IMG/VR virus record: IMGVR_UViG_3300008954_000275 | Location: 1-24,000 of that record | DNA length: 24,000 nucleotides | Strand: one strand, 5' to 3' | Source of the DNA: a virus | In this document: positions 12,382 to 18,930 of the stretch, piece by piece | Layout of the letters: every line of letters starts with the position of its first letter | How positions within the stretch are numbered: position 1 is the stretch's first letter | Translations under genes and position numbers: made by a program | The notes under the pieces: generated by a model | Database searches by the model: none | Told to the model about the DNA's origin: nothing | What the model saw: the letters and a program-made list of their open reading frames with translations, nothing else

Positions 12382-12993
12382 ATGGTTTTAGAAACAATGT
12401 TATTCGCGTTACACATGGAAATGACGGAAGCAGATAAGAAGCACTATAGTCCTGTTACCAGAGATGAGCATCTTTTTCGACCATTGGGATATAAAACTCC
12501 TGAATCACTTCCCAAGTGGAAGCTTCTTGGTACTAAGGTGGTAGGAAAAGACGCATTGACAGGAACATGGGCTTATATGTCAAGGTCTAATGATTGGGGA
12601 GTGGTGACAGTCATTAAAGAGGGAGTAGAATTTGCAGGAAGTACGGTCAAGGAAATTACCAATCGTAAGGTGGTAATGGAAAATGGTGATGTCTATGAGC
12701 AAAGGTCGGTCGAATTTTTGGGGAATGAAAAGGGAAGAGCTAGAGGAGTACTCAGAGAGGGTTCAGGCGGAACTGAACGCACTGAAAATCAAGTACGCGA
12801 AGGTGGTCAATCTGAACGTACAAATCGTGGAACAGCTGAAACGTCAGGTCGAAATGGCCGACGAAATGCGTCGTCTGCTCAAAGAGAAAGATGGCAAAAA
12901 AGAGCAGGAGAATTTGAGAAAGCCTCACCAGAAGAACAATTACGCATGATTGAACAATTCCGAAGTCAGCGTGGTGGTAGAGGTCGTAGATAA
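12382..12993 (+). CDS. Protein with GspC-like homology region and low-complexity tail
   Basis: ATG 12382 is 10 nt after GGGAG; ATG 12373 is only 1 nt after it, so I prefer the former (203 residues). Residues about 46-114 resemble the homology region of type II secretion GspC/PilP proteins: KWKLLGTKVVGK, a TWAYMSRSNDWGVV strand pair, GVEFAGSTVKEITNRKVVME, then NGDVYEQRSVEF. The tail (about 115-203) is rich in Arg, Gly, Glu, Ser and Thr and ends SPEEQLRMIEQFRSQRGGRG. The stretch encoding much of the tail also carries a second open frame at 12683-12949. The GspC link is a motif-level resemblance, and no transmembrane helix is present. Confidence 0.68.
   Translation: MVLETMLFALHMEMTEADKKHYSPVTRDEHLFRPLGYKTPESLPKWKLLGTKVVGKDALTGTWAYMSRSNDWGVVTVIKEGVEFAGSTVKEITNRKVVMENGDVYEQRSVEFLGNEKGRARGVLREGSGGTERTENQVREGGQSERTNRGTAETSGRNGRRNASSAQRERWQKRAGEFEKASPEEQLRMIEQFRSQRGGRGRR
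12683..12949 (+). CDS. Coiled-coil protein encoded in an alternative frame of the GspC-like gene
   Basis: An 88-residue frame wholly inside the previous gene, offset by +1. From about residue 15 it reads as an ordinary coiled-coil protein: KREELEEYSERVQAELNALK, then NVQIVEQLKRQVEMADEMRR, with regular heptad Leu/Val/Met, ending KPHQKNNYA. It resembles the coiled-coil genes at 10488-11405 more than a chance frame. GGTGG lies about 9 nt upstream of ATG 12683; ATGs at 12689, 12695 and 12725 are alternatives. If real, the region codes in two frames; the other frame would then explain its low-complexity tail. Confidence 0.5.
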   Translation: MVMSMSKGRSNFWGMKREELEEYSERVQAELNALKIKYAKVVNLNVQIVEQLKRQVEMADEMRRLLKEKDGKKEQENLRKPHQKNNYA

Positions 12994-12994
12994 T

Positions 12995-13363
12995 ATGAAA
13001 CAGGAAAAGGGATTATTATATTATTTATATTTGTGTTCATGGGAACGTGATGTTAGAAAATCCAAAAAGGATTTTAAGGGTGAATATTCTGAATTATTAG
13101 CTGCGGGTAGGAAGAAGGAGTTCCCTACACACGAAGATTTTTTGGCAGCTATAGCACATAATCGTCAAGTTGCGATTGAGAAATGTGGGTTTGATAAAAG
13201 GTTATTGAATAAATTTCAGAAAAATGGAATAACTACAATGGGCCAGGTTAGAGAACTTCAAGAAAGAGATGATTATCATGCTTTGGATTATACTCGTAAA
13301 CAGAAGGAGAGTATAGGATCATTTGTTTATGACACTCATTTAGATTATGAAGAAAGGAAATAA
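12995..13363 (+). CDS. 122-residue protein of unknown function
   Basis: ATG 12995, 2 nt after the preceding stop, with AGAGGTCG upstream; the open frame back to 12950 lies inside the previous gene. N-terminus MKQEKGLLYYLYLCSWERDV, then a helical domain containing FDKRLLNKFQKNGITTMGQV, which looks like a helix-hairpin-helix-type turn (as in RNA polymerase alpha C-terminal or similar nucleic-acid-binding segments). Not recognised beyond that; DNA binding is only a suggestion. Confidence 0.66.
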   Translation: MKQEKGLLYYLYLCSWERDVRKSKKDFKGEYSELLAAGRKKEFPTHEDFLAAIAHNRQVAIEKCGFDKRLLNKFQKNGITTMGQVRELQERDDYHALDYTRKQKESIGSFVYDTHLDYEERK

Positions 13364-13365
13364 AA

Positions 13366-13446
13366 ATGGTTACTGAAAGTTATTATTGGATGGTTGGTAT
13401 AGGTCTAATAACTATTTTAGGTCTGTGCATCACTATCTGTGGCTAG
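13366..13446 (+). CDS. 26-residue membrane micropeptide
   Basis: ATG 13366 follows AAGGAAATAAAA, a good ribosome-binding site at about 8 nt. The product is MVTESYYWMVGIGLITILGL followed by CITICG, a single transmembrane helix with no tail. Its clear Shine-Dalgarno and placement between two genes make it plausible, although it is very short. Confidence 0.45.
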   Translation: MVTESYYWMVGIGLITILGLCITICG

Positions 13447-13462
13447 TTAAAGGAGCAGCATT

Positions 13463-13873
13463 ATGGGAATGTTTGACTATGTTTATTACATTAAAGAATT
13501 ACCAAAAGAATTTCCAGATTTAGAAAACGAAAATGAAACTTTCGTGGTTACTATTGACTATAGCAATGAAGTTTTTCAGACCAAAAGTTTGGACAAGCTA
13601 TTGGAATATTATCGCGTGACTCCTAACGGAGAAATGTTGAGAATGGTTAATGATGAATATATTCGATGGCCCTATAGTGGATTGCTAAATTTCTATACCA
13701 CAGTAGAGGATGAGGTTGAGCTAATTGAAAGGCATGAGCTGATGATGACTGCAGTCAGGTCTTATTATTGGATTGAGTTTGAAAGCTTATTTAGTAAGGG
13801 TGAACTTTTATGGACAGAACCAAAAATTCTGGAGCATAGAGAGACTGAAGATTTATATAAGGTGGATGTATAA
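13463..13873 (+). CDS. 136-residue phage protein with MGMFDY N-terminus
   Basis: ATG 13463 preceded by AAAGGAGCAG. The start MGMFDYVYYIKELPKEFPDL is typical of a group of phage proteins opening MGMFDY/MGMYDY, of unknown function. The remainder alternates aromatic strands and acidic loops (NEVFQTKSLDKLLEYYRVT; WPYSGLLNFYTTVEDEVEL). No catalytic motif. Its last base overlaps the ATG of the next gene. Confidence 0.75.
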   Translation: MGMFDYVYYIKELPKEFPDLENENETFVVTIDYSNEVFQTKSLDKLLEYYRVTPNGEMLRMVNDEYIRWPYSGLLNFYTTVEDEVELIERHELMMTAVRSYYWIEFESLFSKGELLWTEPKILEHRETEDLYKVDV

Positions 13874-14097
13874 TGGAACAAGCTTTGACTGCATTTTACA
13901 TTTCATTATTCATGATGATGGGTAGTGCATTGTTTGTATTTGTTTGGGATGCATTGGATAATGACAAGGAAAAGAAATGGAAGATTGACTTAGGAGAAAA
14001 ATTACATCAGGAAATAGTTGATTCTCTTGGTTCAGATAATAATGATGAAATTAAGGAGTTTATCAGAAGGGCGGTAGGTACTTATCTGAAGGATTAG
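13873..14097 (+). CDS. 74-residue membrane-anchored protein
   Basis: ATG 13873 in TAATG. A transmembrane helix at about residues 5-26 (LTAFYISLFMMMGSALFVFV), then a charged cytoplasmic-type domain (KKWKIDLGEKLHQEIVDSLG) ending in a helix FIRRAVGTYLKD. Not recognised. It precedes a putative lipoprotein by 2 nt. Confidence 0.65.
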   Translation: MEQALTAFYISLFMMMGSALFVFVWDALDNDKEKKWKIDLGEKLHQEIVDSLGSDNNDEIKEFIRRAVGTYLKD

Positions 14098-14099
14098 TA

Positions 14100-14441
14100 A
14101 TGGAAAATAAGTATGTGATGGGGTTTTGGGTATGGGTTTTGATTATGATGTTAGCAATGCTAGCTATGGGATGCGGAACTGAATATGAGAAGGGTTGGGC
14201 ATGGGGAGTGGTGACAGAAGATGGAATGGAATCAGGTAAGCTGATTTGGAAGAATAAAGAAGTCAGAGTAGACAGTGTGGAAAAAACGGCATATGGTGAT
14301 GATATACTAATTCCTGATAACGCTCATAAGTTATGTAAGAATAAGCATTATCATGATCCTTATACCAAGTTTGAGTATTGTCTACCTGACAATTTTCGCA
14401 ATATGAATACTTTACATTTATATCGCGTTACACGAAAATAA
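14100..14441 (+). CDS. Putative lipoprotein
   Basis: A 113-residue protein. A hydrophobic signal (about residues 8-24, GFWVWVLIMMLAMLAMG) is followed by Cys25 in a lipobox-like LAMGC. The -2 position is Met, so the match to signal peptidase II consensus is imperfect. The mature part has further cysteines (KLCKN, FEYCL) that could form a disulphide in the periplasm, plus a Tyr/His-rich segment. Last gene before class A promoter copy 5. Possibly a superinfection-exclusion or spanin-type lipoprotein; nothing decides between these. Confidence 0.62.
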   Translation: MENKYVMGFWVWVLIMMLAMLAMGCGTEYEKGWAWGVVTEDGMESGKLIWKNKEVRVDSVEKTAYGDDILIPDNAHKLCKNKHYHDPYTKFEYCLPDNFRNMNTLHLYRVTRK

Positions 14442-14443
14442 CC

Positions 14444-14473
14444 TTGACTTTACCATAGTTAATATGGTATAAT
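14444..14473 (+). promoter_or_regulatory. Class A promoter, copy 5
   Basis: TTGACT (14444-14449), 18-bp spacer ending AATATGG, TATAAT (14468-14473). The flank AATAACCTTGACTTT is shared with copy 3. It sits 3 nt after the lipoprotein gene and starts the transcript running into the FmdB-like, PQ-loop, ligase and ThyX genes. Confidence 0.87.
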
Positions 14474-14507
14474 ATAGTATTACGAAAAATTGAGGAAGAA
14501 AAGAATT

Positions 14508-14744
14508 ATGAAGCAATATATCGACGCTACACCAGAACAAGTTAATTCCGCTAGAGAGTATTTAGATAGTCGTCCTGCATCGTTGGGAAAAGTTAATGTG
14601 ATGGAACTAGTAACTGAAGCTGGAGTCACAAATACTTTGGATGCTAAGGAAATGGTTCTGGATTGGTTGAATGATCAGTTATTTGATGTGGTGGTGCCTA
14701 GTTATGAAAGAATCAAAGAAATTGTCAAGACAGAAGATCAGTAA
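14508..14744 (+). CDS. 78-residue small protein
   Basis: ATG 14508 with GAGGAAG 9 nt upstream; TTG 14490 would put the start before the ribosome-binding site. Product MKQYIDATPEQVNSAREYLD ... predicted helical throughout, with TNTLDAKEMVLDWLNDQLFD resembling a small helix-turn-helix-like or winged bundle without a clear family. First gene after class A promoter copy 5. Confidence 0.66.
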   Translation: MKQYIDATPEQVNSAREYLDSRPASLGKVNVMELVTEAGVTNTLDAKEMVLDWLNDQLFDVVVPSYERIKEIVKTEDQ

Positions 14745-14904
14745 CGATCTTTACGATTATTATCATGGATTGGAATTAAGACAGAGGTTCAATAGTAATG
14801 ACAAAACGAAATCGGAAGTATACCAGTGTTCGCAGTCGAGAAAAGAAAGAGCAACTCAAGACGAGACATCAAATGGCTCCCGAAGGAAAAGTTATTATTC
14901 CTAA
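14704..14904 (+). CDS. Possible 66-residue overlapping ORF
   Basis: ATG 14704 opens a frame overlapping the end of the previous gene and the first half of the basic gene at 14798. The part unique to it (ISNDLYDYYHGLELRQRFNS) looks protein-like, but the rest, opposite the 14798 frame, is polar and unconvincing. It would fill the otherwise empty 14745-14797 gap. Doubtful. Confidence 0.25.
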   Translation: MKESKKLSRQKISNDLYDYYHGLELRQRFNSNDKTKSEVYQCSQSRKERATQDETSNGSRRKSYYS

Positions 14905-14974
14905 GCATAAACGGAAAACTCGCTCAGCTGAGCGACAGCAATGGATAAAGGAACATGCCGATCTACGCATATAG
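14798..14974 (+). CDS. 58-residue basic protein
   Basis: ATG 14798 opens a 58-residue frame, MTKRNRKYTSVRSREKKEQL onward, very rich in Lys and Arg, ending RQQWIKEHADLRI. It overlaps the FmdB-like gene by 20 nt. Similar in character to the basic peptides at 3213 and 11405. Nucleic-acid binding is likely from charge, but the family is unknown. Confidence 0.55.
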   Translation: MTKRNRKYTSVRSREKKEQLKTRHQMAPEGKVIIPKHKRKTRSAERQQWIKEHADLRI

Positions 14975-15158
14975 GTGTAAATCCTGTGGTTATGAATTTA
15001 GTGAACAGCAGACAGTGGATGATAGATACAAACCAAAAGAAAGTGCCTGTCCAGAGTGTAAAAACTCTGGGCATATTATTCTGCGGTTGGGTACTCCTTC
15101 AGTCAAGTTTGTTGGATCTGGTTTTTATGAGAATGATTATAAGAAAAAGAAAAAATGA
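14955..15158 (+). CDS. FmdB-family zinc-ribbon protein
   Basis: A 67-residue protein starting MPIYAYRCKSCGYEFSEQQT, the signature of FmdB-type putative regulatory zinc ribbons. Metal ligands are CKSC (Cys8, Cys11) and CPEC (about 32-35). The tail is Lys-rich. Family function is unclear. AAGGAAC lies just upstream of the ATG, and the stop overlaps the ATG of the PQ-loop gene. A second, longer relative is encoded at 18651. Confidence 0.85.
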   Translation: MPIYAYRCKSCGYEFSEQQTVDDRYKPKESACPECKNSGHIILRLGTPSVKFVGSGFYENDYKKKKK

Positions 15159-15427
15159 TGGATGGAATTTTTGGAGCAATTCTTACAGTTTCTTTTAGTG
15201 GTGCGTATATACCACAAATAATAAAGATGATTAGATACAGGAGTTCTAAAGATGTAAGTTTGGTAATGTTGATTATTAACGCGATAGGATATTGGTGTGG
15301 TCTAATATATGTTTTGCTTAAAGGGGTTGATGCAATCTGGTTGACTCTTAATTATTCATTAGGTTTTGTAATGACCTTTTTATGTATGTTTGTTTGGTTT
15401 ATTTATAAGGATAGTCGAGGAAGCTGA
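15155..15427 (+). CDS. SemiSWEET-like PQ-loop membrane protein
   Basis: A 90-residue protein with three predicted transmembrane helices, about residues 4-22, 36-56 and 62-84. The first carries a PQ-loop motif (SGAYIPQIIKMIRYRSSKDV) and the second the conserved-looking LIINAIGYWCGLIYVLL. One triple-helix bundle of this size matches bacterial SemiSWEET sugar transporters, which dimerise. The substrate cannot be read. The start overlaps the FmdB stop (ATGATGG; ATG 15158 is an alternative), and the stop overlaps the ligase ATG. A transporter in a phage operon next to ligase and ThyX is unusual. Confidence 0.82.
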   Translation: MMDGIFGAILTVSFSGAYIPQIIKMIRYRSSKDVSLVMLIINAIGYWCGLIYVLLKGVDAIWLTLNYSLGFVMTFLCMFVWFIYKDSRGS

Positions 15428-16608
15428 TGAAAGAAAATTTAGATACTCTTTACAGTATTGATACTAGAGATAAGGTTCGTCATTGGTCGATTTTTGTTAA
15501 TGGTGATTCCTACCACACTGAGTCTGGTCTAGTTGGCGATGAGTATAAAGTAACTAAAACGAAGCCTAAGAGGATTTCCGAGAAAAATGTTGGTAAGGTC
15601 AATTACAAAACAGCAGAGGAACAAGCTCAGATAGAAGCTCGTCGGGTTTGGGATGATCGGTATGAACGTGGACATAGGATTTCGGTCGAGGCTGCTAGAA
15701 GTGTGGTCGGCGAACCAAAAAAGTTTTTCCAGCCGATGCTAGCTGAGAAGTATAGCGAGAAGATGGTTGAAGATAATTTACCTGTTATGGTTCAGCCGAA
15801 GTTGGATGGAATTAGATGTATTGTTCGCAGGGAATCCAGTAGACTTGTAGCACGATCTCGGAATGGTAAAGAGTTTGATACATTGGTCTGTATGATGGAT
15901 GAACTAGAACCGTTGTTTAAAAAATATCCTAATCTGATTCTGGATGGTGAACTTTACAATCATGACTACAAAGAGAATTTCAATAAGATAATTTCACTGG
16001 TACGAAAAAAGAAGCCTACTAGTTGTGATCAGGATTGGTTAGATACTATAGACGAAGCTAGAGAGAAGCTCCAGTATCACGTCTATGATATTCCACAGGT
16101 CAATGGGCCAGAGGATTCGGATACAGAATATTGGACACGTACTGTTGAGTTTGTACATCAGCTAAAGGAAAAGGAACTTTGGCCTGATTGTTTAAAGTTA
16201 GTTCAAACTTGGTGGTGTATTGATACAGAAAGAGTATCACAAGTATACAATAGTCATGTTACTAAGGGCTATGAAGGTTCGATGGTTCGTCTAAATAGAG
16301 GATATGAGTCAAGTCGATCTAAGTCGCTTCTCAAGTATAAGGAATTCCAAGACGCTGAATATTTGGTAATTGGAATAGACGAAGGGTCTGGTAATAGAAC
16401 AGGTACTGCTAAGCATTTGGTCTGTAAGGATGTAGATACGGGCAAGGTGTTCAACAGTAATATTAAAGGAACTTTTGAGTGGTATACAGAGTTGCTGGAA
16501 AATAAGGAAGACTATATTGGTAAGATGGTAACTATACAGTTTGCTAATCTGACTCCAGATGGTATTCCTAGATTTCCTTTTGCTCTAGCCTTTAGGGATT
16601 ATGAATAA
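15427..16608 (+). CDS. ATP-dependent DNA ligase
   Basis: A 393-residue enzyme that seals nicks in duplex DNA. Nucleotidyltransferase motif I is QPKLDGIR with Lys125 as the AMP-accepting residue; RSRNGKEF is the motif Ia region, LDGELYN is motif III, KGYEGSMVRL is motif IV and LLKYKEF is motif V; an OB-fold domain follows. Residues about 8-80 (YSIDTRDKVRHWSIFVNGDS onward) form a WGR-like N-terminal domain seen in several phage ligases. All catalytic residues visible are intact. It lies between the PQ-loop gene and thyX with overlapping start and stop codons. Probable role: phage replication, recombination and repair. Confidence 0.95.
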   Translation: MKENLDTLYSIDTRDKVRHWSIFVNGDSYHTESGLVGDEYKVTKTKPKRISEKNVGKVNYKTAEEQAQIEARRVWDDRYERGHRISVEAARSVVGEPKKFFQPMLAEKYSEKMVEDNLPVMVQPKLDGIRCIVRRESSRLVARSRNGKEFDTLVCMMDELEPLFKKYPNLILDGELYNHDYKENFNKIISLVRKKKPTSCDQDWLDTIDEAREKLQYHVYDIPQVNGPEDSDTEYWTRTVEFVHQLKEKELWPDCLKLVQTWWCIDTERVSQVYNSHVTKGYEGSMVRLNRGYESSRSKSLLKYKEFQDAEYLVIGIDEGSGNRTGTAKHLVCKDVDTGKVFNSNIKGTFEWYTELLENKEDYIGKMVTIQFANLTPDGIPRFPFALAFRDYE

Positions 16609-17246
16609 TGGAAGTTACATTAATTGAAAAGATGGGTACGGACTTAACCGTAGTCAACGCAGCGAGAGTGAGTTTTGGAAAAAAGAAAACGAAGTTTACT
16701 AAACAGGATTCTAAGCTTATTGATTATCTGGCCACTCATAATCATTGGACTCCTTTCGGCCATTGCAGTCTTCAGTTTCATTGCGAGGCTCCTGTATTTG
16801 TAGCTAGACAATTGGTCAAGCATCAGGTGGGGTTGGTCTGGAATGAGGTTTCACGTAGGTATGTGGATTCTGAGCCGGAGTTCTATCATCCAGAGGAATG
16901 GAGATTGAGAGCTGAGAATAAGAAGCAGGGAAGTAGTGATGATGTATGGGAAGGTGATATTAAGACTGATCCTAGTATTGCTTACCAGAATATATGTGAT
17001 CAAGCAAAAGGAAAATATTTACATTGGGTTAATACTTTGAATATATGTCCTGAGCAAGCACGAATGGTATTACCACAATCCATGATGACAGAATGGTATT
17101 GGTCTGGTACACTGATGGCTTTTGCGAGGGTTTGTAATCTAAGGTGCAAACCTGATACACAGCAGGAAACAAGAATCCTAGCTAATAAAATAGATTTGTT
17201 ATGTAAGGATGAATTTCCTGTATCGTGGAAGGCATTACGGAAATGA
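16608..17246 (+). CDS. thyX: FAD-dependent thymidylate synthase ThyX
   Basis: A 212-residue protein that makes dTMP from dUMP using methylene-tetrahydrofolate and reduced FAD. Family blocks present: AARVSFGK near the N-terminus, TPFGHCSLQFH (about 46-56), then APVFVARQLVKHQ followed by GLVWNEVSRRYVD (about 61-87). The usual ThyX signature RHR-x7-S is altered here to KHQ (71-73), with one extra residue before NE, as I recall from some T4-like phage ThyX proteins. The C-terminal ARVCNLRCKPDTQQETR region is also typical. Overlaps the ligase stop by 1 nt and the next gene by 4 nt. Confidence 0.93.
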   Translation: MEVTLIEKMGTDLTVVNAARVSFGKKKTKFTKQDSKLIDYLATHNHWTPFGHCSLQFHCEAPVFVARQLVKHQVGLVWNEVSRRYVDSEPEFYHPEEWRLRAENKKQGSSDDVWEGDIKTDPSIAYQNICDQAKGKYLHWVNTLNICPEQARMVLPQSMMTEWYWSGTLMAFARVCNLRCKPDTQQETRILANKIDLLCKDEFPVSWKALRK

Positions 17247-17488
17247 GCGATGATATTAGACACCATACAGATTATGTTAGTGAGCAACAAGTCGTGTTTA
17301 AATGTACCTTTACCTATTTCGACATATTTACCAATATGCCTTTGCAGTGGTATGTTCAGAATGTTTACGATAGTGTCAATCGTAAGGGATATACGATTCC
17401 TTATAGAGATGTGCAGCAGTGGGTGGGTTACTTTCTCAAAGATGAAATAGATTTTTGTGAGCATTGTTATGGAACAGGAAAAAAATAA
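17243..17488 (+). CDS. 81-residue protein with C-terminal CxxCxGxG motif
   Basis: ATG 17243 in ATGA overlap with thyX; the frame to 17225 is inside thyX. The body is aromatic-rich (FKCTFTYFDIFTNMPLQWYV), and the end CEHCYGTGKK has a DnaJ-type zinc-ribbon half-site (CxxCxGxG). With Cys residues elsewhere limited, zinc binding would need dimerisation or be absent. Unrecognised family. Confidence 0.65.
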   Translation: MSDDIRHHTDYVSEQQVVFKCTFTYFDIFTNMPLQWYVQNVYDSVNRKGYTIPYRDVQQWVGYFLKDEIDFCEHCYGTGKK

Positions 17489-17939
17489 ATTGACAGAAGA
17501 TCTAAAGAATACGGTTGAATCTGATCATGAACTGATACTTCTGCTCAAAAAGGAAATAGAGGAGCTTACTTCACATGCAATAGATGTAGAGGATAGACTT
17601 GAAGTCTCACAGGAAAATTATCGGGATTCCTCTGAGCAGTTAGCTCTACATGAAAAGTTGTCTGCACAGCATGGAATATTGAAATGGATATTTTTTGGCG
17701 TGATTGGGTTGGTTATGATGATGGGGATGTTGGTGTTTTGGGGATGGCATACCAAACAGACAACCATAGAAAGAGAGATGGCGTTCTTTGAGCGTATTCT
17801 CTTGGTTCTGATCGGCATCGTTGGTGGTGCGGTCAGTAGTTTCTTTGACATTAGAAACTTTACTATTAACACTAGAAATGGAAATGGGAATGGATCTTCT
17901 GATAAAAAGGGTGGGTCACCTGTTAAAGATACGGATTGA
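17469..17939 (+). CDS. Coiled-coil and two-TM membrane protein (holin-like architecture)
   Basis: A 156-residue protein from ATG 17469 (GTG 17457 is possible). Residues about 1-65 are a coiled coil (KLTEDLKNTVESDHELILLL onward), then two transmembrane helices (about 71-94, WIFFGVIGLVMMMGMLVFWG; about 108-128, ILLVLIGIVGGAVSSFFDIR) and a polar Gly/Asn/Asp-rich tail. This could be a holin, a superinfection-exclusion protein or another inner-membrane factor. An endolysin lies 1.5 kb downstream, but several genes intervene, so the lysis role is only suggested. Confidence 0.68.
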   Translation: MEQEKNKLTEDLKNTVESDHELILLLKKEIEELTSHAIDVEDRLEVSQENYRDSSEQLALHEKLSAQHGILKWIFFGVIGLVMMMGMLVFWGWHTKQTTIEREMAFFERILLVLIGIVGGAVSSFFDIRNFTINTRNGNGNGSSDKKGGSPVKDTD

Positions 17940-17970
17940 TAAATACTATTACAATACAAGGAGAAGAAAT

Positions 17971-18159
17971 ATGATACTACCAGATGAACCTGAGCCTCCT
18001 GACGACTATTATAAAGTCAAAAAGGAGTGGTTCAGTAGAAGGGTTAAGATGTATGTTGTACGGAAAAGATCTGATAACGTTTTTGTTACTGCAATGCAGA
18101 GTAAGCCACTAGCATTAGATTGGATAGATAGACATAATCAACGAAGAAGGCGGAGATGA
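17971..18159 (+). CDS. 62-residue basic protein
   Basis: ATG 17971 with AAGGAGAAG about 7 nt upstream, a near-ideal ribosome-binding site; the longer frame from 17821 overlaps the membrane gene. N-terminus proline/acidic (MILPDEPEPPDDYYKVKKEW), C-terminus strongly basic (WIDRHNQRRRRR). Unrecognised; nucleic-acid binding plausible from charge. Confidence 0.65.
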   Translation: MILPDEPEPPDDYYKVKKEWFSRRVKMYVVRKRSDNVFVTAMQSKPLALDWIDRHNQRRRRR

Positions 18160-18299
18160 TGCGAGTAGAGAAGGTGGATAAAGTTAGATGGATTTGGCCA
18201 TGGCCAAAGAAAGTGAAACCTGTAGTACAGTCTAAAAAGACTGATAATAAGAAAACCGAAAAAGAGTTTAGACAATTTTTAATTAATGAGTTGAGGTAA
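18159..18299 (+). CDS. 46-residue basic peptide
   Basis: ATG 18159 (or 18156, in frame) overlaps the preceding stop. Product MRVEKVDKVRWIWPWPKKVK followed by PVVQSKKTDNKKTEKEF and a short helix. Trp/Pro/Lys-rich. Not recognised; retained because it fills the interval between two well-supported genes with no gap. Confidence 0.48.
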   Translation: MRVEKVDKVRWIWPWPKKVKPVVQSKKTDNKKTEKEFRQFLINELR

Positions 18300-18306
18300 A
18301 TATATT

Positions 18307-18651
18307 ATGGCAAGAATGCGTAGTCGAATTAAGGCGTTGAGTGGTTTGGGTTCTGGATTGACTGATGGTGTAGTGGAAAAGGTAATGGATTCTATTCTCG
18401 GTGATGATGGTATACTGGATGATGTAGTTGATAAGGTTATAGATCCAGTGATTGAAGCTATTCGCCAGAGTTCTTTGGTAGATGATATTATTGAGGAAGT
18501 TACAGAAGCGGTGATAGAAGAAATCGTGGAAGCTTTAACTGGCAGAGAAGTTGATATAGAACTTGGAGATGATGAAGATGATGAAGAGCGAATTCTTGAT
18601 ATGAATATCAAGACAGAAGATTTAGATGATGAGGAATTTGGAATAGAGTAA
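18307..18651 (+). CDS. 114-residue acidic helical protein
   Basis: ATG 18307. Short basic N-terminus (MARMRSRIKALSGLGSG), then a run of amphipathic helices with Val/Ile at regular spacing and acidic faces (VVEKVMDSILGDDGILDDVV; DDIIEEVTEAVIEEIVEALT), ending in a Asp/Glu-rich tail. It may be a multimerising or membrane-surface helical protein. No family recognised. Its stop overlaps the next ATG. Confidence 0.68.
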   Translation: MARMRSRIKALSGLGSGLTDGVVEKVMDSILGDDGILDDVVDKVIDPVIEAIRQSSLVDDIIEEVTEAVIEEIVEALTGREVDIELGDDEDDEERILDMNIKTEDLDDEEFGIE

Positions 18652-18929
18652 TGCCTTATTACGATTATAAATGTAAAAGCTGTGGTGAGGTTTACTTGGA
18701 TCGGCAATATTCTATTGCCGATCGTCTTAAGCCTACTGAACAGGCTTGTTCTAATTGTGACGAGCTCACTATCATCCTGATGGTAGGAGCTCCCGCAATT
18801 GGGGATGTGGTACGATTAGGTCTGAAGAAACCTGACCCAGCTTTTCAAAATCATTTGAAGAATATAACCAGAGGTATGCCGGGTGCTGAAAAGGATGTTC
18901 GGTATACTGAGAATATAACAGAGGTATAG
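18651..18929 (+). CDS. FmdB-like zinc-ribbon protein, longer paralogue
   Basis: A 92-residue protein opening MPYYDYKCKSCGEVYLDRQY, with metal ligands CKSC (8, 11) and CSNC (about 33-36). The zinc ribbon is aligned with that of the 14955 gene, including the DR...P and AC spacing. The C-terminal extension (LKKPDPAFQNHLKNITRGMP) differs and may bind a partner. It lies immediately before the endolysin gene (1-nt gap). Confidence 0.78.
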   Translation: MPYYDYKCKSCGEVYLDRQYSIADRLKPTEQACSNCDELTIILMVGAPAIGDVVRLGLKKPDPAFQNHLKNITRGMPGAEKDVRYTENITEV

Positions 18930-18930
18930 T

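Noticed and set aside
14941-15198. An 85-codon + strand ORF over the FmdB and PQ-loop genes.
   Set aside because: Both underlying genes have recognised families in other frames, so this one is a shadow.
17000-17464. A 154-codon minus-strand ORF opposite ThyX.
   Set aside because: ThyX is certain on the + strand, and all other genes run the same way; no minus-strand start signals.
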